Shown piece by piece: positions 46,101-56,329 of a stretch of DNA of 64,000 nt (positions are counted from its first letter, which is position 1; each line of letters opens with the position of its first letter). Made by a program: the position numbers and the translations under genes. Origin of the DNA: Chrysaora quinquecirrha (Eukaryota; Cnidaria; Scyphozoa; Semaeostomeae; Pelagiidae). The stretch lies in contig JACTAT010000322.1 of NCBI GenBank assembly GCA_014526335.1, positions 643,338-707,337 on the forward strand, read 5' to 3'. Below the pieces are notes generated by a model. It was not told where the DNA came from, ran no database searches, and saw only the letters and a list, made by a program, of their open reading frames with translations.

Positions 46101-48094
46101 CAAGAAAGTGGGTAACCCGTTCGATGAAGAGTCCGACACCATGTATACCTTAGTTTCTAAAAATGTGATGGATACTGTATCATGCAGATCGGTTTATACG
46201 GCAAGGACAGTCGGACAAGAGCAGTATCACCGGTATTGCAAAGAGGTATTCATGCTAGGTAGTAGGGGCATTCACAAAACTATCAAACGAAACAAGCTTC
46301 CTTTGTATAAAAATAAAAACCATGACGTTTTGTCGAAGACGCGACAGAAGGTTACCGCTCTTAAGCAGGATTGTCACTTGTACTCCAGTCTATATGTAGC
46401 CTGTCAAAGCAGAGAGGGTGACATGGATGAGTTTTTCTCGCATGAAAACCATACGTATCCTCCAGCCTTGGCTGTATTTGGAGAGCTGCGTGGGATCAAA
46501 ATATCAGACATACTCAAAGTTTTTTCTGGATTCGTCGAGCCATCAACTACCAGACCTCAATGTACTGCTGAAGTCCTAGATGGTGCCGCTTTTGTTCAAG
46601 CCTTTCCACCAAGAGGTTCGAGAAACTTTGGTCAGTATTGTGAGAGCGAATTCCCAGCTCGTGTGCTTCGAAAATTCAACCAGCCTCGCCTTGCTCGCAT
46701 AGATGTCGTATTTGATGTATATCTTGAGAACAGCATCAAAAGCTCAGCAAGAAATAAGAGAGGCTTGGGGAAAAGAGTGAAAGTTACGAGAGTACACCTA
46801 TCCCAAGAAATTGGCAGTCTTTTCTGTGAGTAAATGAGAACAAGACAGAGCTTTTTCATCTTCTAGTTGAAAAACTTGCTAATCAAACCTGCTCGCAGCA
46901 AATTGTTGTTACCAAAGGGAATGCCGCTCTCACTAATACTGCTGAGCTTAATTTGAGAATCGTAGCGCCTTGTAACCACGAGGAAGAAGACACCAGGATG
47001 TTTGTGCACATCCATGCCCTGGTTATGGAAGGTTATACAAACATCATTATCACCACGGTGGACACTGATGTTGTGGTTATAGCAATTTCAAGTTTTAACA
47101 ATCTAGCCCATATTGGCTTGGAACAGTTGTGGGTTGAGTTTGGTCTTGGTTTGGAGAAAAAGTGGATCCCGATTCATGGCCTTACAGTGTCTATTGGTAA
47201 CAAATGTAGTGGCATTTTGTTTTGGTATGCATTTACTGGCTGCGATACCGTTTCTGGCTTTGGAGGAAGAGGGAAATTATCCGCCTGGGCTACTTGGAGA
47301 GTCTATGAAGAACTCACAAGGCGAAAACAATAACAATTTAGATGAGGATGATGTTCGTGCTCTGGAACGGTTTGTTTGCCTCATGTATGACAAAGCTACA
47401 ACGTTAGAAGATGTAATAGTTCATGTTGTCGTAACCTGTTTTCCAAACATGGTCGCAGTGTGGATTCCATTCCTCCAACAAAAGACGCCCTGCTGCAGCA
47501 TATCAAACGTGCCATATACCAGGCAGGGTAAGTGGTGACTTAATGCATTAAATACTGTTTTAACATATAATGATATTCAGCCTCTGTCTTAATTGACTAC
47601 ATTTTAACCCTGGCTTCTGCATATGGATCCTTTGAAAAAGGAACATCTTTAGGCACCAGAAAACTTTAGGGCCACGACGACGCAAGTATGGGAGGGAAGA
47701 TCTTAAAAGATAAACAAATTTTTCCATGATATGATCATGTTTCTGATGAAAGCCTTATAAACAATGTTTCCCACAATCTCCGCCATCGATGCAAGGAAAT
47801 TAGGAGCGTTTCTTGAAGCAATTACTATTTGTTTTAAATCTAGCTATGTCTGGTCGCAAGTTACCAGTGCAAGCGTTGCCGCCTGTAGAAGATTGGGGTT
47901 GTTCCAAAGTTTACGAGGTTGTCTGGACGACGCTGCCAGAAGCATCTAAGGCATTGAAAATTCTGAAACACTGGAGCTGCAAACAAGGATGTAAAGGACG
48001 CTGTTTGTGTCGGAGATTGGAACTGCCATGTACGGAGCTTTGCAAGTGCAGTGGTAGTTTCCTGACAGACCACAGAGAAGAAGATAAAAGATGA
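43130..48094 (+). pseudogene. Multidomain zinc / FEN1-XPG-like nuclease / CXC protein, multi-frame
   Basis: The gene has about 1,300 codons with stops, frame changes and probable introns. Order: a cysteine module (IKCMFCQKEKPEKLVC, ending KFHKTCRNKY); a second one (SSCIFCEQSDGY, ending KYHAGCLCKLY); a helical region (GISISY-like MGMSISYNRVDEIQ); DNVFTTAAINNVD and SSYFHGSSIWLFQHP; GDWLEGSEWTD after a TTGCAG acceptor (45355); WMFALDHTNYAHWIPVFI and MSDDQAHEQNNKVIKG; then EVLDGAAFVQAF, IDVVFDVYLE, NHEEEDTRMFVH, TVDTDVVVIA and TGCDTVSGFGGRGK, which line up in order with the acidic and GCD/helix-hairpin motifs of FEN1/XPG nucleases; and a C-terminal CKQGCKGRCLCRRLELPC, a CXC (tesmin/TSO1-like) repeat. 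A GTAAGT donor follows IKRAIYQAG (47526) with an acceptor at about 47850. The block order matches an uncharacterised multicopy family I recall from cnidarians and fishes. The nuclease assignment is my inference. A segment before GDWLEG is missing. Confidence 0.7.
47527..47851 (+). other. Probable intron in the nuclease/CXC gene
   Basis: CAG|GTAAGT at 47526/47527 ends the IKRAIYQAG exon, and a TTTTAAATCTAG acceptor at about 47851 precedes a YVWSQVTSA exon that resumes the family alignment. Canonical intron signals argue that this copy arrived as DNA rather than as a processed transcript. Confidence 0.5.
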
Positions 48095-49230
48095 TTATAA
48101 TATAAAAAGCAAGCCCTAGTGGAATGAAGACTTTGTTTTGTTCTGTTGTATCAAAGTATTGTTTTAAATGTTAGTATTATTTTCAAGTCCATTGCTGCAA
48201 GTGACTTCTTTGGAATCTGATCAAGTTAATACAGCGACTTGTTTTGATGTAGGATAGGTATGAATTATTTTGTCTCTAACAACTAAGAAATATTCTTAAA
48301 CGATGCTTGAAAACGATACTTTTTGCTGAAATGAATTAAGCAATAACGTAAGCAAGAAGTTACATAAACTCAAAAAAACTTTTTCATAATAAGTCACGTG
48401 AATCAGTATCACCCAAGACACCTTCTCTTGTGAAAAATACATTTTGTATGTAGCATCTGAGAAACATCGACACACGATGCTTGAAAACGATTACTTTAGC
48501 TGAAATAAATTTTAAATCCCTTTTTCTATATTTTTTAAAATTTTCGATTGATTCTTGTACAGCATTAAAAACATTAGCCCCAGAATCCTCATGCTATTAG
48601 ACTGAATAACTGAAAAACATGTATTTTTTAACCGCACATAAAAATTATTTCCAATAATATTTGCCATCAATTGGCGCAGAAATATTTAAGTTTGGCCGAT
48701 ATCATTTCGTAGCAGGATGGGAGTGATGACGTCATCACATGCAGGTCTGTAACTTGGTCCAGCGCACCCCCTGAATTTGGGTCTCATCGATTTTTGGCTA
48801 CCAAGATACACATCTATTGCCATGCCAAGTTTCAAAAATGTTTGGCAAAGTGCACGATTGGTGCAGTAACAGAACCCACTAATGGAGAAAACGGGTTTAC
48901 TTTTTTGAACATTAGAAACTAAAGACGTGTATGAAAAGAAAATGTCATCTGCCTCAGACGCGGAAGTCATGGCAAGGGTCACGGTCGGTCACAGCAGGCG
49001 AAGTTTCCTTGCACAATGTTTCTTTAAACAGCAGAAAGAAAAATATTGGTGAAAGTAAAACAAAGAAATTATTTTCGTTTGGCTGCACAGAAAATCAAAA
49101 CCCCTCATTCCGGGTCCAAAACTGACAAATTAATTTCAATTTTTAATCATTTCGTAAGAAGACCTTGTAATGAAACGAAAGCATCTGAAATTGAAATAAA
49201 TTTTTGATGCGAGTTTGGTTTGACAGGCCA
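48095..49230. other. No gene seen
   Basis: AT-rich sequence with a local duplication (CGATGCTTGAAAACGAT at 48301 and ACGATGCTTGAAAACGAT at 48474). No domain-bearing frame was found. Confidence 0.5.
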
Positions 49231-49239
49231 GTGAAATGT

Positions 49240-50006
49240 GTTCATGCCAGGCGATTGTGTCAATTTGCAGCAATGACGTAGATCAAAGAAGAAGGGTTAG
49301 CCCCATTACCCCAGCAGCAGATAGGAAAAGACGAAGTAGTTTTGGTTCGCCTACCCCATCGGTGGTAGCATTGTGTGAAAATCGCATCTCGAAAGGTCGA
49401 ACCGCCTCACCAAACTCGCATCTACAAAATCGGTCGCGTGGCAACCACCATTTTAATATAGAGAGATGGAAATACTGATCTGGAAATACTGATCTGAGGT
49501 TCCTTCGCATTACCAATGGACTTCCAATTTGCAATTATTGTAAACGTTTTGGTCATGTTGTAAAAAACTGCAGAAATCGAAAGAAAATCTTGCATTCAAC
49601 GAACGGAACAGGAGCAGAAGTATTGCAAGCATCAAACAAAAAAGTTTTCATCAACAACAACTGCTGCATTAGAACCGTTGAAAACCAAAAATGCCAATGA
49701 TGTCTGTGAAGAAAAACAAGAACATTTCACAATTGTGTGAGAATTAATCAAACAACTTGAACTGCTGTTCAAAGAATTGCTTGAATTGTTGGACAATAAT
49801 TTTGATTCACAGATAACATCAGACGATTTATGCCTCTTTGAAAGACCAGTCTTTAATGCTGCAAAAGCAATGACCAAAGTTTGCAATTTCATTATGAGTC
49901 CGAGAGTTTCCAGGTCAAAGGAAGAGAACATGAAACCAAGAAATAACGATACATATAATTTTCTAGAAAATGCAAGCCAGGAGGCTTGTTTTCGAAGGGG
50001 GGAGTT
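49240..50006 (+). pseudogene. LTR-B gag remnant with CCHC zinc knuckle
   Basis: A basic segment (AIVSICSNDVDQRRRVSPIT, RKRRSSFGSPTPS, ENRISKGRTASPNS) leads, after a TGA, into NGLPICNYCKRFGHVVKNC, a C-x2-C-x4-H-x4-C nucleic-acid-binding knuckle typical of gag. After further stops, a helical acidic frame (LLELLDNNFDSQITSDDLCL ... EENMKPRN) runs up to the polypurine tract. The position immediately upstream of the 3' LTR and the absence of pol imply that pol was deleted between gag and the 3' end, or that this is a gag-only non-autonomous family. Confidence 0.6.
49994..50005 (+). promoter_or_regulatory. Polypurine tract of LTR-B
   Basis: GAAGGGGGGAG lies two bases upstream of the 3' LTR start (TGTTATGAGACAGG). 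Confidence 0.7.
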
Positions 50007-50007
50007 A

Positions 50008-50439
50008 TGTTATGAGACAGGAAGTCCCCACATAAATCTAAACACTTAAATTACGTAATGATTCTTTCAGCTAATTACCACATGTTATTTTTGGTAGATT
50101 TTTGGTAGACTTTGCAATAACCCGGATTACACCAGATGATGTAATATTTCTTTGTGTTTTCTCATGTGTATAAATGTGAGTTCTCTGTAAATTTTAGTGA
50201 GTGTCCTGTCATTCGTTATTCTTGCTGTAACACTCAAGTTCTGTCGTTAAATCTGCCATTAAGTTTGTTGTTATATCAGTTGTTAAATTAATTGCCATTA
50301 ATATGAGTCGTAAAGCCGAAGTCGTAAAGCCATGAATATTTGAAGTTGTATCAGAAGTTGTTGAAATATTGTGTTGCATTTTGTGTTTTATTTTGTTGAG
50401 AAAACTCACAACTGTAAGTCGCTTGCAAGTACCTTTACA
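50008..50439 (+). repeat. LTR-B, 3' copy (432 bp)
   Basis: It matches 33719-34141 and ends CCTTTACA followed by GTAA, the same four bases that precede the 5' LTR. Several indels and many substitutions separate the two LTRs, so the insertion is not recent. Confidence 0.9.
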
Positions 50440-50600
50440 GTAACGTCGATCAAATAAAGTCAAAATCAAGGGGCAAAACATGAAAAATATAAAGTGGTTT
50501 AATTTCGATAAAAATAGGGATTCTGACTAATTTTTATATGCTGAATTCGAATATTGAGGAAATCTTTTAAATTCTTGCAGTTTTCAGGGGGTAAGTAAAT
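50440..50600 (+). repeat. Tandem repeat T, right part of the split array
   Basis: It resumes with GTAACGTCGATCAAATAAAG and contains one further unit (AAGGGGCAAAACATGAAAAA, AGGGATTCTGACTAA, ATTTTCAGGGGGTAA), in register with 33450-33718. Confidence 0.8.
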
Positions 50601-50693
50601 TCTTAGTTATTTTGAAATAACGTCAAGTTCAAGGTTCGTACGATATTCTTTGGAAGAGTCGTGTAATTCAGGGGAAGAAATTGGGCCTAAGCA

Positions 50694-52152
50694 GTGGCTG
50701 AAATAGCAATGACTGAAATTAGGAAGATTGCACTGTTGAACAGAAATATGTTCCAAACATGGAAATACAGAGTTCTGATGAACTTGATGGGGATAGCTAA
50801 AGCTAAAGTAAATACGCAAAGGAATACCATCGAAATAGGAGATTCTATTTTGAAAGAAATAAAAGGGTTTAAAATGAGCGAAACAACAGGAGAAAGAGTA
50901 ATCATAAAGAGTTTCTCGGGTGCAACCACTGATTGTATGAACAGTCACACAGTACCAACAATAAAGAGAAATCCCAAGGCTGTTATTCTACATTGTGGCA
51001 CAAATGACAGACGCAGCAACATGACTCCAGACAACATCGCAAAAGAGATAATAGATTTGGCAAAAGAAATAAGAACAAAGGAAAACAACATATACGTATC
51101 TGGCCTTGTTCAGTGAGGTGACTTATGGAATGACAAAGTTCTGGAAACAAACCGGTGTCTTGAAGCAAGGTGTGTCTCTGAAAATTTGACTTTTATTAAG
51201 AATATGAATATCAATCCTATGTATCACCTAAACCGAAGCAAGCTTCATTTAAATATTGAAGGTACCCAAACATTAGCTAAAGACTTTTTATTTTATTTAG
51301 GATTTTGACTAAGAAAAGATGATAAGCCATTAAGGTATGATAACAAGGAAGTAAGGTCTACAGTTTCGAATCCAAACACACTAATTGATCCAGTGCGGGG
51401 TTTGGATTTGGGTCGTGGCTCGGATTCAGGATTGGATTCTCTGTGGAGTTCGATCTGGGTCGGGGCCCTGCTCCTGGCACTGACTCTGCATCGGATTCAA
51501 ATTCAAATTTGAATGATGGGCCTAATGCAAATGCACAACTCAAAATTTTAAGATTCAAAAACAAAGAACGCATAATCTTGGGTTATTTGAACATAAAATC
51601 AATAAGGAATAAATTTGAAGCACTTAAAGAAATAGTTTCACAATATATAGATCTACTTATGATTGCAGAAACAAAGATTGACGAATCGTTTCCAAAAGAA
51701 CAATTTCGTGTTGAAGGGTACGAAGATCCATACCGCTTAGTTAGAAATTGTCATGGGGGTGGACTATTGATATACATAAAATCAGGTATACCCACCAAAG
51801 AGCTAAAATCTTTCAAATTTGACTAAGATATTTGATAAACATCCTAGCGACAGAACTGTTTAAAACCAAAAATGATTTGAACCCGCTTTTTATGAAAGAT
51901 ATTTTTATAGAAAACAATTCTTCCTATAATCTGAGATGTGGCAACGGTTTTGAGAGGGGCTCTGTTAAAACAGTGAAATACAGCACAGAATGTTTATCCT
52001 TTAGAGGGGCTCGCCTTTGGCAAAATATACCCCCTGAAAACAAGAATTGTTCGTCATTATTACAATTTAAATCAATGATCAAAACCTGGACTGACCAAAT
52101 TTGTGAATGTATATTTTGCAAAACTTATATACCGAATCTTGGCTTTATTTAA
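50694..52152 (+). pseudogene. LINE-3: SGNH ORF1 + start of endonuclease fused to RT tail (internal deletion)
   Basis: The first frame has an SGNH-like domain: NTIEIGDSILKEIKGF, PKAVILHCGTNDRRSN (GTND intact) and, after a stop, NRSKLHLNIEG with the late histidine. ORF2 starts at about 51443: RIILGYLNIKSIRNKFEALK, LLMIAETKIDESF, HGGGLLIYIKSGIP. At 51826-51832 it jumps to the extreme C-terminus (ELFKTKNDLNPLFMKDIF, GARLWQNIPPENK). The rest of the endonuclease and all RT motifs are deleted. Confidence 0.85.
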
Positions 52153-52327
52153 TTCAATCCTTTTTGCTCAATTTTATTGTAGCACCATTGTTTCTGACAT
52201 GCTTTTAAATGGAAATATGGTATGGCTTTAGAATTTGTTTTTACCTCGAAATTTGTTATTTTAGTTTTTACTTTGTGTTATAGTTGGTATTAATTAGCTT
52301 TAGCTATTGTAAAAACCAATCTTAAAC

Positions 52328-52333
52328 AAATTG

Positions 52334-52369
<36 letters not shown>

Positions 52370-52372
52370 TTA
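52328..52372 (+). repeat. (ATA)n tail of LINE-3
   Basis: AAATTGATAATAATAAT... forms the 3' end of LINE-3. LINE-4 ends with AAATTGATTATTATTAT at 57905-57945, so a microsatellite 3' tail is a shared trait of this LINE group. Confidence 0.85.
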
Positions 52373-52382
52373 AAGGATTATT

Positions 52383-55300
52383 GATTGAGGAGTATACAAA
52401 GCGGAAGAAAAAACTGAAAGACAAAGCAGTAGTTCAAATTATGCTTTATTCATGAAGAAAGCATTTTCTTCAAGCAGAGGAAGAAGTAATCAGCAGCGTG
52501 GACGGTACATGAGATCAACATCTCGTGAGGAAAATAGAGGGCCTAAGTGTTATAAATGCAATCTGTATGGTCATATTGCTAAGAATTGTCCTCAGAAGAA
52601 GCATGGTCATTCAAACATTGCAGTTAGTAATGAAGCAGATAAAGTTGAGGAGCAGTTACCTGAGTTTGATGAAATGGCTCTATCATCAAAAATGAATTGG
52701 GAATTGAAAAATTGCTGGTTTGTTGACAGTGGAGCAACCAAGCACATGATATTTCAAAAGGATCTGATTTTAATATTCACCAAATATAGTAAGCCATCAA
52801 AGATTTATCTTGGTGACAACAGATTTATTTTCTGCAATTGGAGAAGGAATTGTCAAAATTCCGTGTTATGATGGTCCAAATCAGATAACACTTTCATTGC
52901 AAAAGGTTTTGTTTGTTCCAGAGTTAACAAAGAATCTAATTTCAGTTGCAGCTATGGCATTGAATGGAGCAGAAGTAACGTTTGATAAAGATAGATGTGT
53001 TGTAACAAAGGATAAAAGAACAGTTACTATTGGTCATATTTAGATGGGAAACTTTACAGAGTAAACACCCCAGAATTCACAAACTTGGCAGTATCTAGTC
53101 AACCAGACCTGGGTGTGTGGCATTGCAGATTTGGTCACTTAGATTTTGACTATCTTAATCGTCTTGTGAATAAGGAGCTTGTAGATGGGATTAAGTATTC
53201 TGGTGATAGCTTTGATCATCAATGTGAAGCCTGTGCTCTAGGCAAGATGCACAAAGTCCCATTTCCAAAGAAAAGCATGAATAGAGCAAGCAAACAATTG
53301 GAGTTAATACATACAGATGTTTGTGATCCCATGAACATTGACTCAATTGGTGAAGTAAATATTTGCTCACTTTTACAGATGACTACACAAGGTATGTGAC
53401 AGCATATTTCATTAAAAGCAAAGCTGAAGTATTATCAAAGTTCAAAAAAAATATTTAAGTATGGTCGAGAAGCAAACTAGTTTGCAGATAAAGAACTTTT
53501 AATTAACAGAAATTTCCTAGGCCCCCCAAAAAACGGATATGGATTTTTGATGACCAAAGCTATTCACCTGTTGCTGTTTATAAGGAATATCATGTTTTTA
53601 CTGACATTTAACTCACTTAGAAGCAAGTAGAGCTTGTCATAGCAATCTCCCCCATTTTTTGACTTTGACCCCCTTTTTCTCAAAAACGCCCCCTCATACA
53701 CTTAATCAACATTCAGATTCGTAATCTCAACCAAAACTACACTAGAAGAAGTTGGTCTCGTAAATTCTCCACTCTGGTGACCATACCCCTCCCCCCAGCC
53801 ACTGGACTAACAAGATGTTAAGCAAGTGGGAGCTACGTATGAGGAACGTTTTATGCAACAGGTTGAGAATTTAGATAGAAAGAGGCGAAGAAATCCACCT
53901 AATAGATATCAAGCAGAAGAATGCTCTATTGCTGCATCTTTAACAGTAGACACTGATGAGCCTAAATCGTTAAATGAAGCACTGGATAGTGAAAACTCAG
54001 TTCAGTGGAAAAATGCTCCAAATGCAGAATATCAATCATTAATTGAAAATGGAACTTGGGAACTAGTACCATACCCAAAAGGTAAAAACATTGTTGGATT
54101 CAAATGGGTCTTGAAAGTTAAAAGAGATGCTAGCGGAAACTTGGATCGTTTTAAGCTAGCCTGGTGGCCCAAGGTTATTCACAAACACAAGGAGTCAATT
54201 GTAACAAAGTATATTCACCAGTTGCCAGGTATTCTGCTATAAAATCGATAATTGCCTTAGCTAATGCTAACAACTGGGAAATACACCAAATGGATGTAAA
54301 GACAGCTTTTCTAAATGGAACTATTGATACAGAGATTTACATGATACAACCAGAAGATGCTGATCATCCTAATCATGGGTGTAAACTCAAGAAAAGTCTT
54401 TATGGGCTAAAACAATCAGCTCAATGTTGGAATAACACACTCGATAAGTTCTTAATCTTATCTGGTTATCGTAAAAATAATGCTGATAACTGTGTCTACA
54501 TAAAGTCAGAGAAGAATGCTGATGGAAAGATAAGTTTTGTTATTTTAGCTGTTTATGTCAACGACATTATATCTATTTCTAATGATGTGGATATGTTGAA
54601 TGCAGAGAAAGCTTATTTCTGTAAGAGATTCAAGATGGTAGATCAAGGAGAAGCACATTCAATTCTTGGTATGTTAATTAAAAGGGATCGTTCTACTAAA
54701 ACGTTGTATAGTAGTCAACCAAGCTATTTACAGAACATCCTGGAACGCTTTGGTATGGAAGAGTGCAAATCTTTGTCTACATCACTTGAATTTGGAATGA
54801 AATTCCATAAGATTAAAGAAGATGAGGAACCCTTCGATTCACAAATCTATCAAGAAGCTATTGGTTGTTTAACTTATGATTCTACATCTACTAGACCAGA
54901 TATTGCAGCAGCAGTCAGTATATTGTCTCAATTTAATTCAAATCCAAGTAAACAACACTTGTGTGGTGTTTAGCGTATTTTGCGGTATATAAAAGGAACT
55001 CTCAACTATGGATTAAAGTTCTCAGTTGATGGTGAGAAATCAGAGTTATATGGTTATTCTGATGCTGATTGGGGAGGAGACATGGACACTCGTCGATCTA
55101 CTTCGGGTTATGTCTTCAAAATTGCTAATGCTACAGTAAGCTGGTGCAACAAACGACAATCTTCTGTCGCAAAATCAACCACAGAAGCCGATTACGTGTC
55201 TTTGAGTCTTGCAGCTCAAGAAGGAATTTTGTTACGCAGATTATTGTTTGACAATTGTTATCAAGTAGATTCTCCAACGTTAATTTATGAAGATAATCAA

Positions 55301-55516
55301 GGAGCAATTGAGCTGTTGAAGAATCCGCAATTTCATAACCAAACAAAGCACATAGACATTACTTACCATTTCATTCGTGAAAAGGTATTCTCAGATGAAA
55401 TTGAAGTAAGTTACTGTCCAACAGACTCTATGTCAGCAGATATATTGACTAAAGGACTCACAAGAAACAAGTTTGAGAAATTTCGAGATTCATTGAACAT
55501 TTATCCTACTGATTAA
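52383..55516 (+). pseudogene. Copia retrotransposon gag-pol, 5'-truncated and internally deleted
   Basis: Order: gag end EEYTKRKKKLKDKA and knuckle CYKCNLYGHIAKNC; protease WFVDSGATKHM; GAG-pre-integrase VWHCRFGHLDFDYLNRLV and CEACALGKMHKVPF; integrase start LELIHTDVCDPMN and FTDDYTRYVTAYF. The rest of the integrase is replaced by about 350 unrelated bases (53450-53820). RT follows: GTWELVPYPKGKNIVGFKWV, GYSQTQGVNCNKVYSPV, WEIHQMDVKTAFLNG, SLYGLKQS, and AVYVNDIISIS where YVDD is expected; then RNase [43 protein letters not shown], and SADILTKGL, ending at 55516. The YVND change, frameshifts (about 52835, 54150, 54970) and deletion inactivate it. Confidence 0.93.
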
Positions 55517-55579
55517 TATTTATTTATTTTTGCTGATGCTTATATATTATTGTTTAATTAAAATGATGACACAATCATC

Positions 55580-55840
55580 AAGTGGGAGTGTTGATAAGTG
55601 ATGTTTTTGTCATCATATTACATTATTCTTTGTTGAAGTTGTTGCTGTTATCATAAATTAGCATATAATTAGTTCTGTTATCCTATTGGACAATTTAGCG
55701 TGGTTCAAGAATGTTCCTACCACGTGAACTCTGTTTTTCAAGTATGTTTGCTTGTAGAGTATAATCTCTCTTATGATTTTGATATCCTACAGTGAAGACG
55801 TGTATTTGTCTTGGAGTCTGTATTTTTAACATACACTACA
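55580..55840 (+). repeat. Copia 3' LTR with polypurine tract
   Basis: AAGTGGGAG abuts TGTTGATAAGTGATG at 55589, a very typical Copia polypurine/LTR junction. The right end is placed at CACTACA (55840), complementary in form to the TGT start. No 5' LTR is present in the window; the element is cut at about 52375 next to the LINE-3 tail. Confidence 0.7.
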
Positions 55841-55871
55841 TAATTCAGAGCTGTAAAATGCTAGCTGTTGG

Positions 55872-56060
55872 TTAGAGCAATCCACCCAGCTGTCTATAAA
55901 GCCTTGCAACTTTCGGAATTTGAATAGTTACTTTGTTGGCACCTTGATTTACTTCTATTTCTTGCCAGTGTTCTCTTCCTGATAAGATTCCGTTGTCTAG
56001 GAACGTTACTGCACTGTTGTTGTTCCAGTATGTAACAGAAAGGTTGTCAATGTGCAACAA
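55872..56060 (-). other. Unidentified 62-codon frame
   Basis: The frame has globular, protein-like composition (HIDNLSVTYWNNNSAVTF, HWQEIEVNQGANKVTIQIP) and ends at TTAGAGCAATCC (minus-strand stop). A pyrimidine-rich CCTTTTTAG acceptor-like word lies just upstream on the minus strand at about 56080. It might be an exon or a fragment of an unrecognised element. Confidence 0.25.
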
Positions 56061-56329
56061 TTTCGTCGTCTGTTATCTAAAAAGGCCTGTATGATAGGGA
56101 TTGCATTGTCATGTGATATTGAAAACGTGATAAGTGATGCTAACATGAGTGCTTAGGAGAATGGGTCTAGTATTTTTTGGCGGGAAATTTGAATGGTGCA
56201 ATTAGAGTTTTTGTTGCACACTTTTGCAACATATCAATTTTAGTCCAAAGGCAACTTTTCAAAGATTTGGAAATGACAAAATGGATTTCGCAAATTTTGA
56301 TGATAGCAATAGCGATAGCGATAACGATG

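Larger units (their letters stand above)
33715..50443 (+). mobile_element. LTR-B retrotransposon with nested insertions, 16.7 kb
   Basis: 5' LTR 33719-34141, primer-site-like sequence at 34143, polypurine tract 49994-50005, 3' LTR 50008-50439, and GTAA on both flanks (33715-33718 and 50440-50443). The insertion site is inside tandem repeat T, whose units continue on both sides, so the boundaries are independently supported. Only a CCHC gag remnant can be assigned to the LTR element itself; no aspartic protease, RT, RNase H or integrase of LTR type was found inside. Most of the interior is LINE, SINE and a multidomain gene. Confidence 0.85.

Noticed and set aside
53460..53820. Extra Copia coding sequence between integrase and RT
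   Set aside because: Translations in all frames lack Copia integrase motifs; it is foreign or scrambled sequence filling a deletion.
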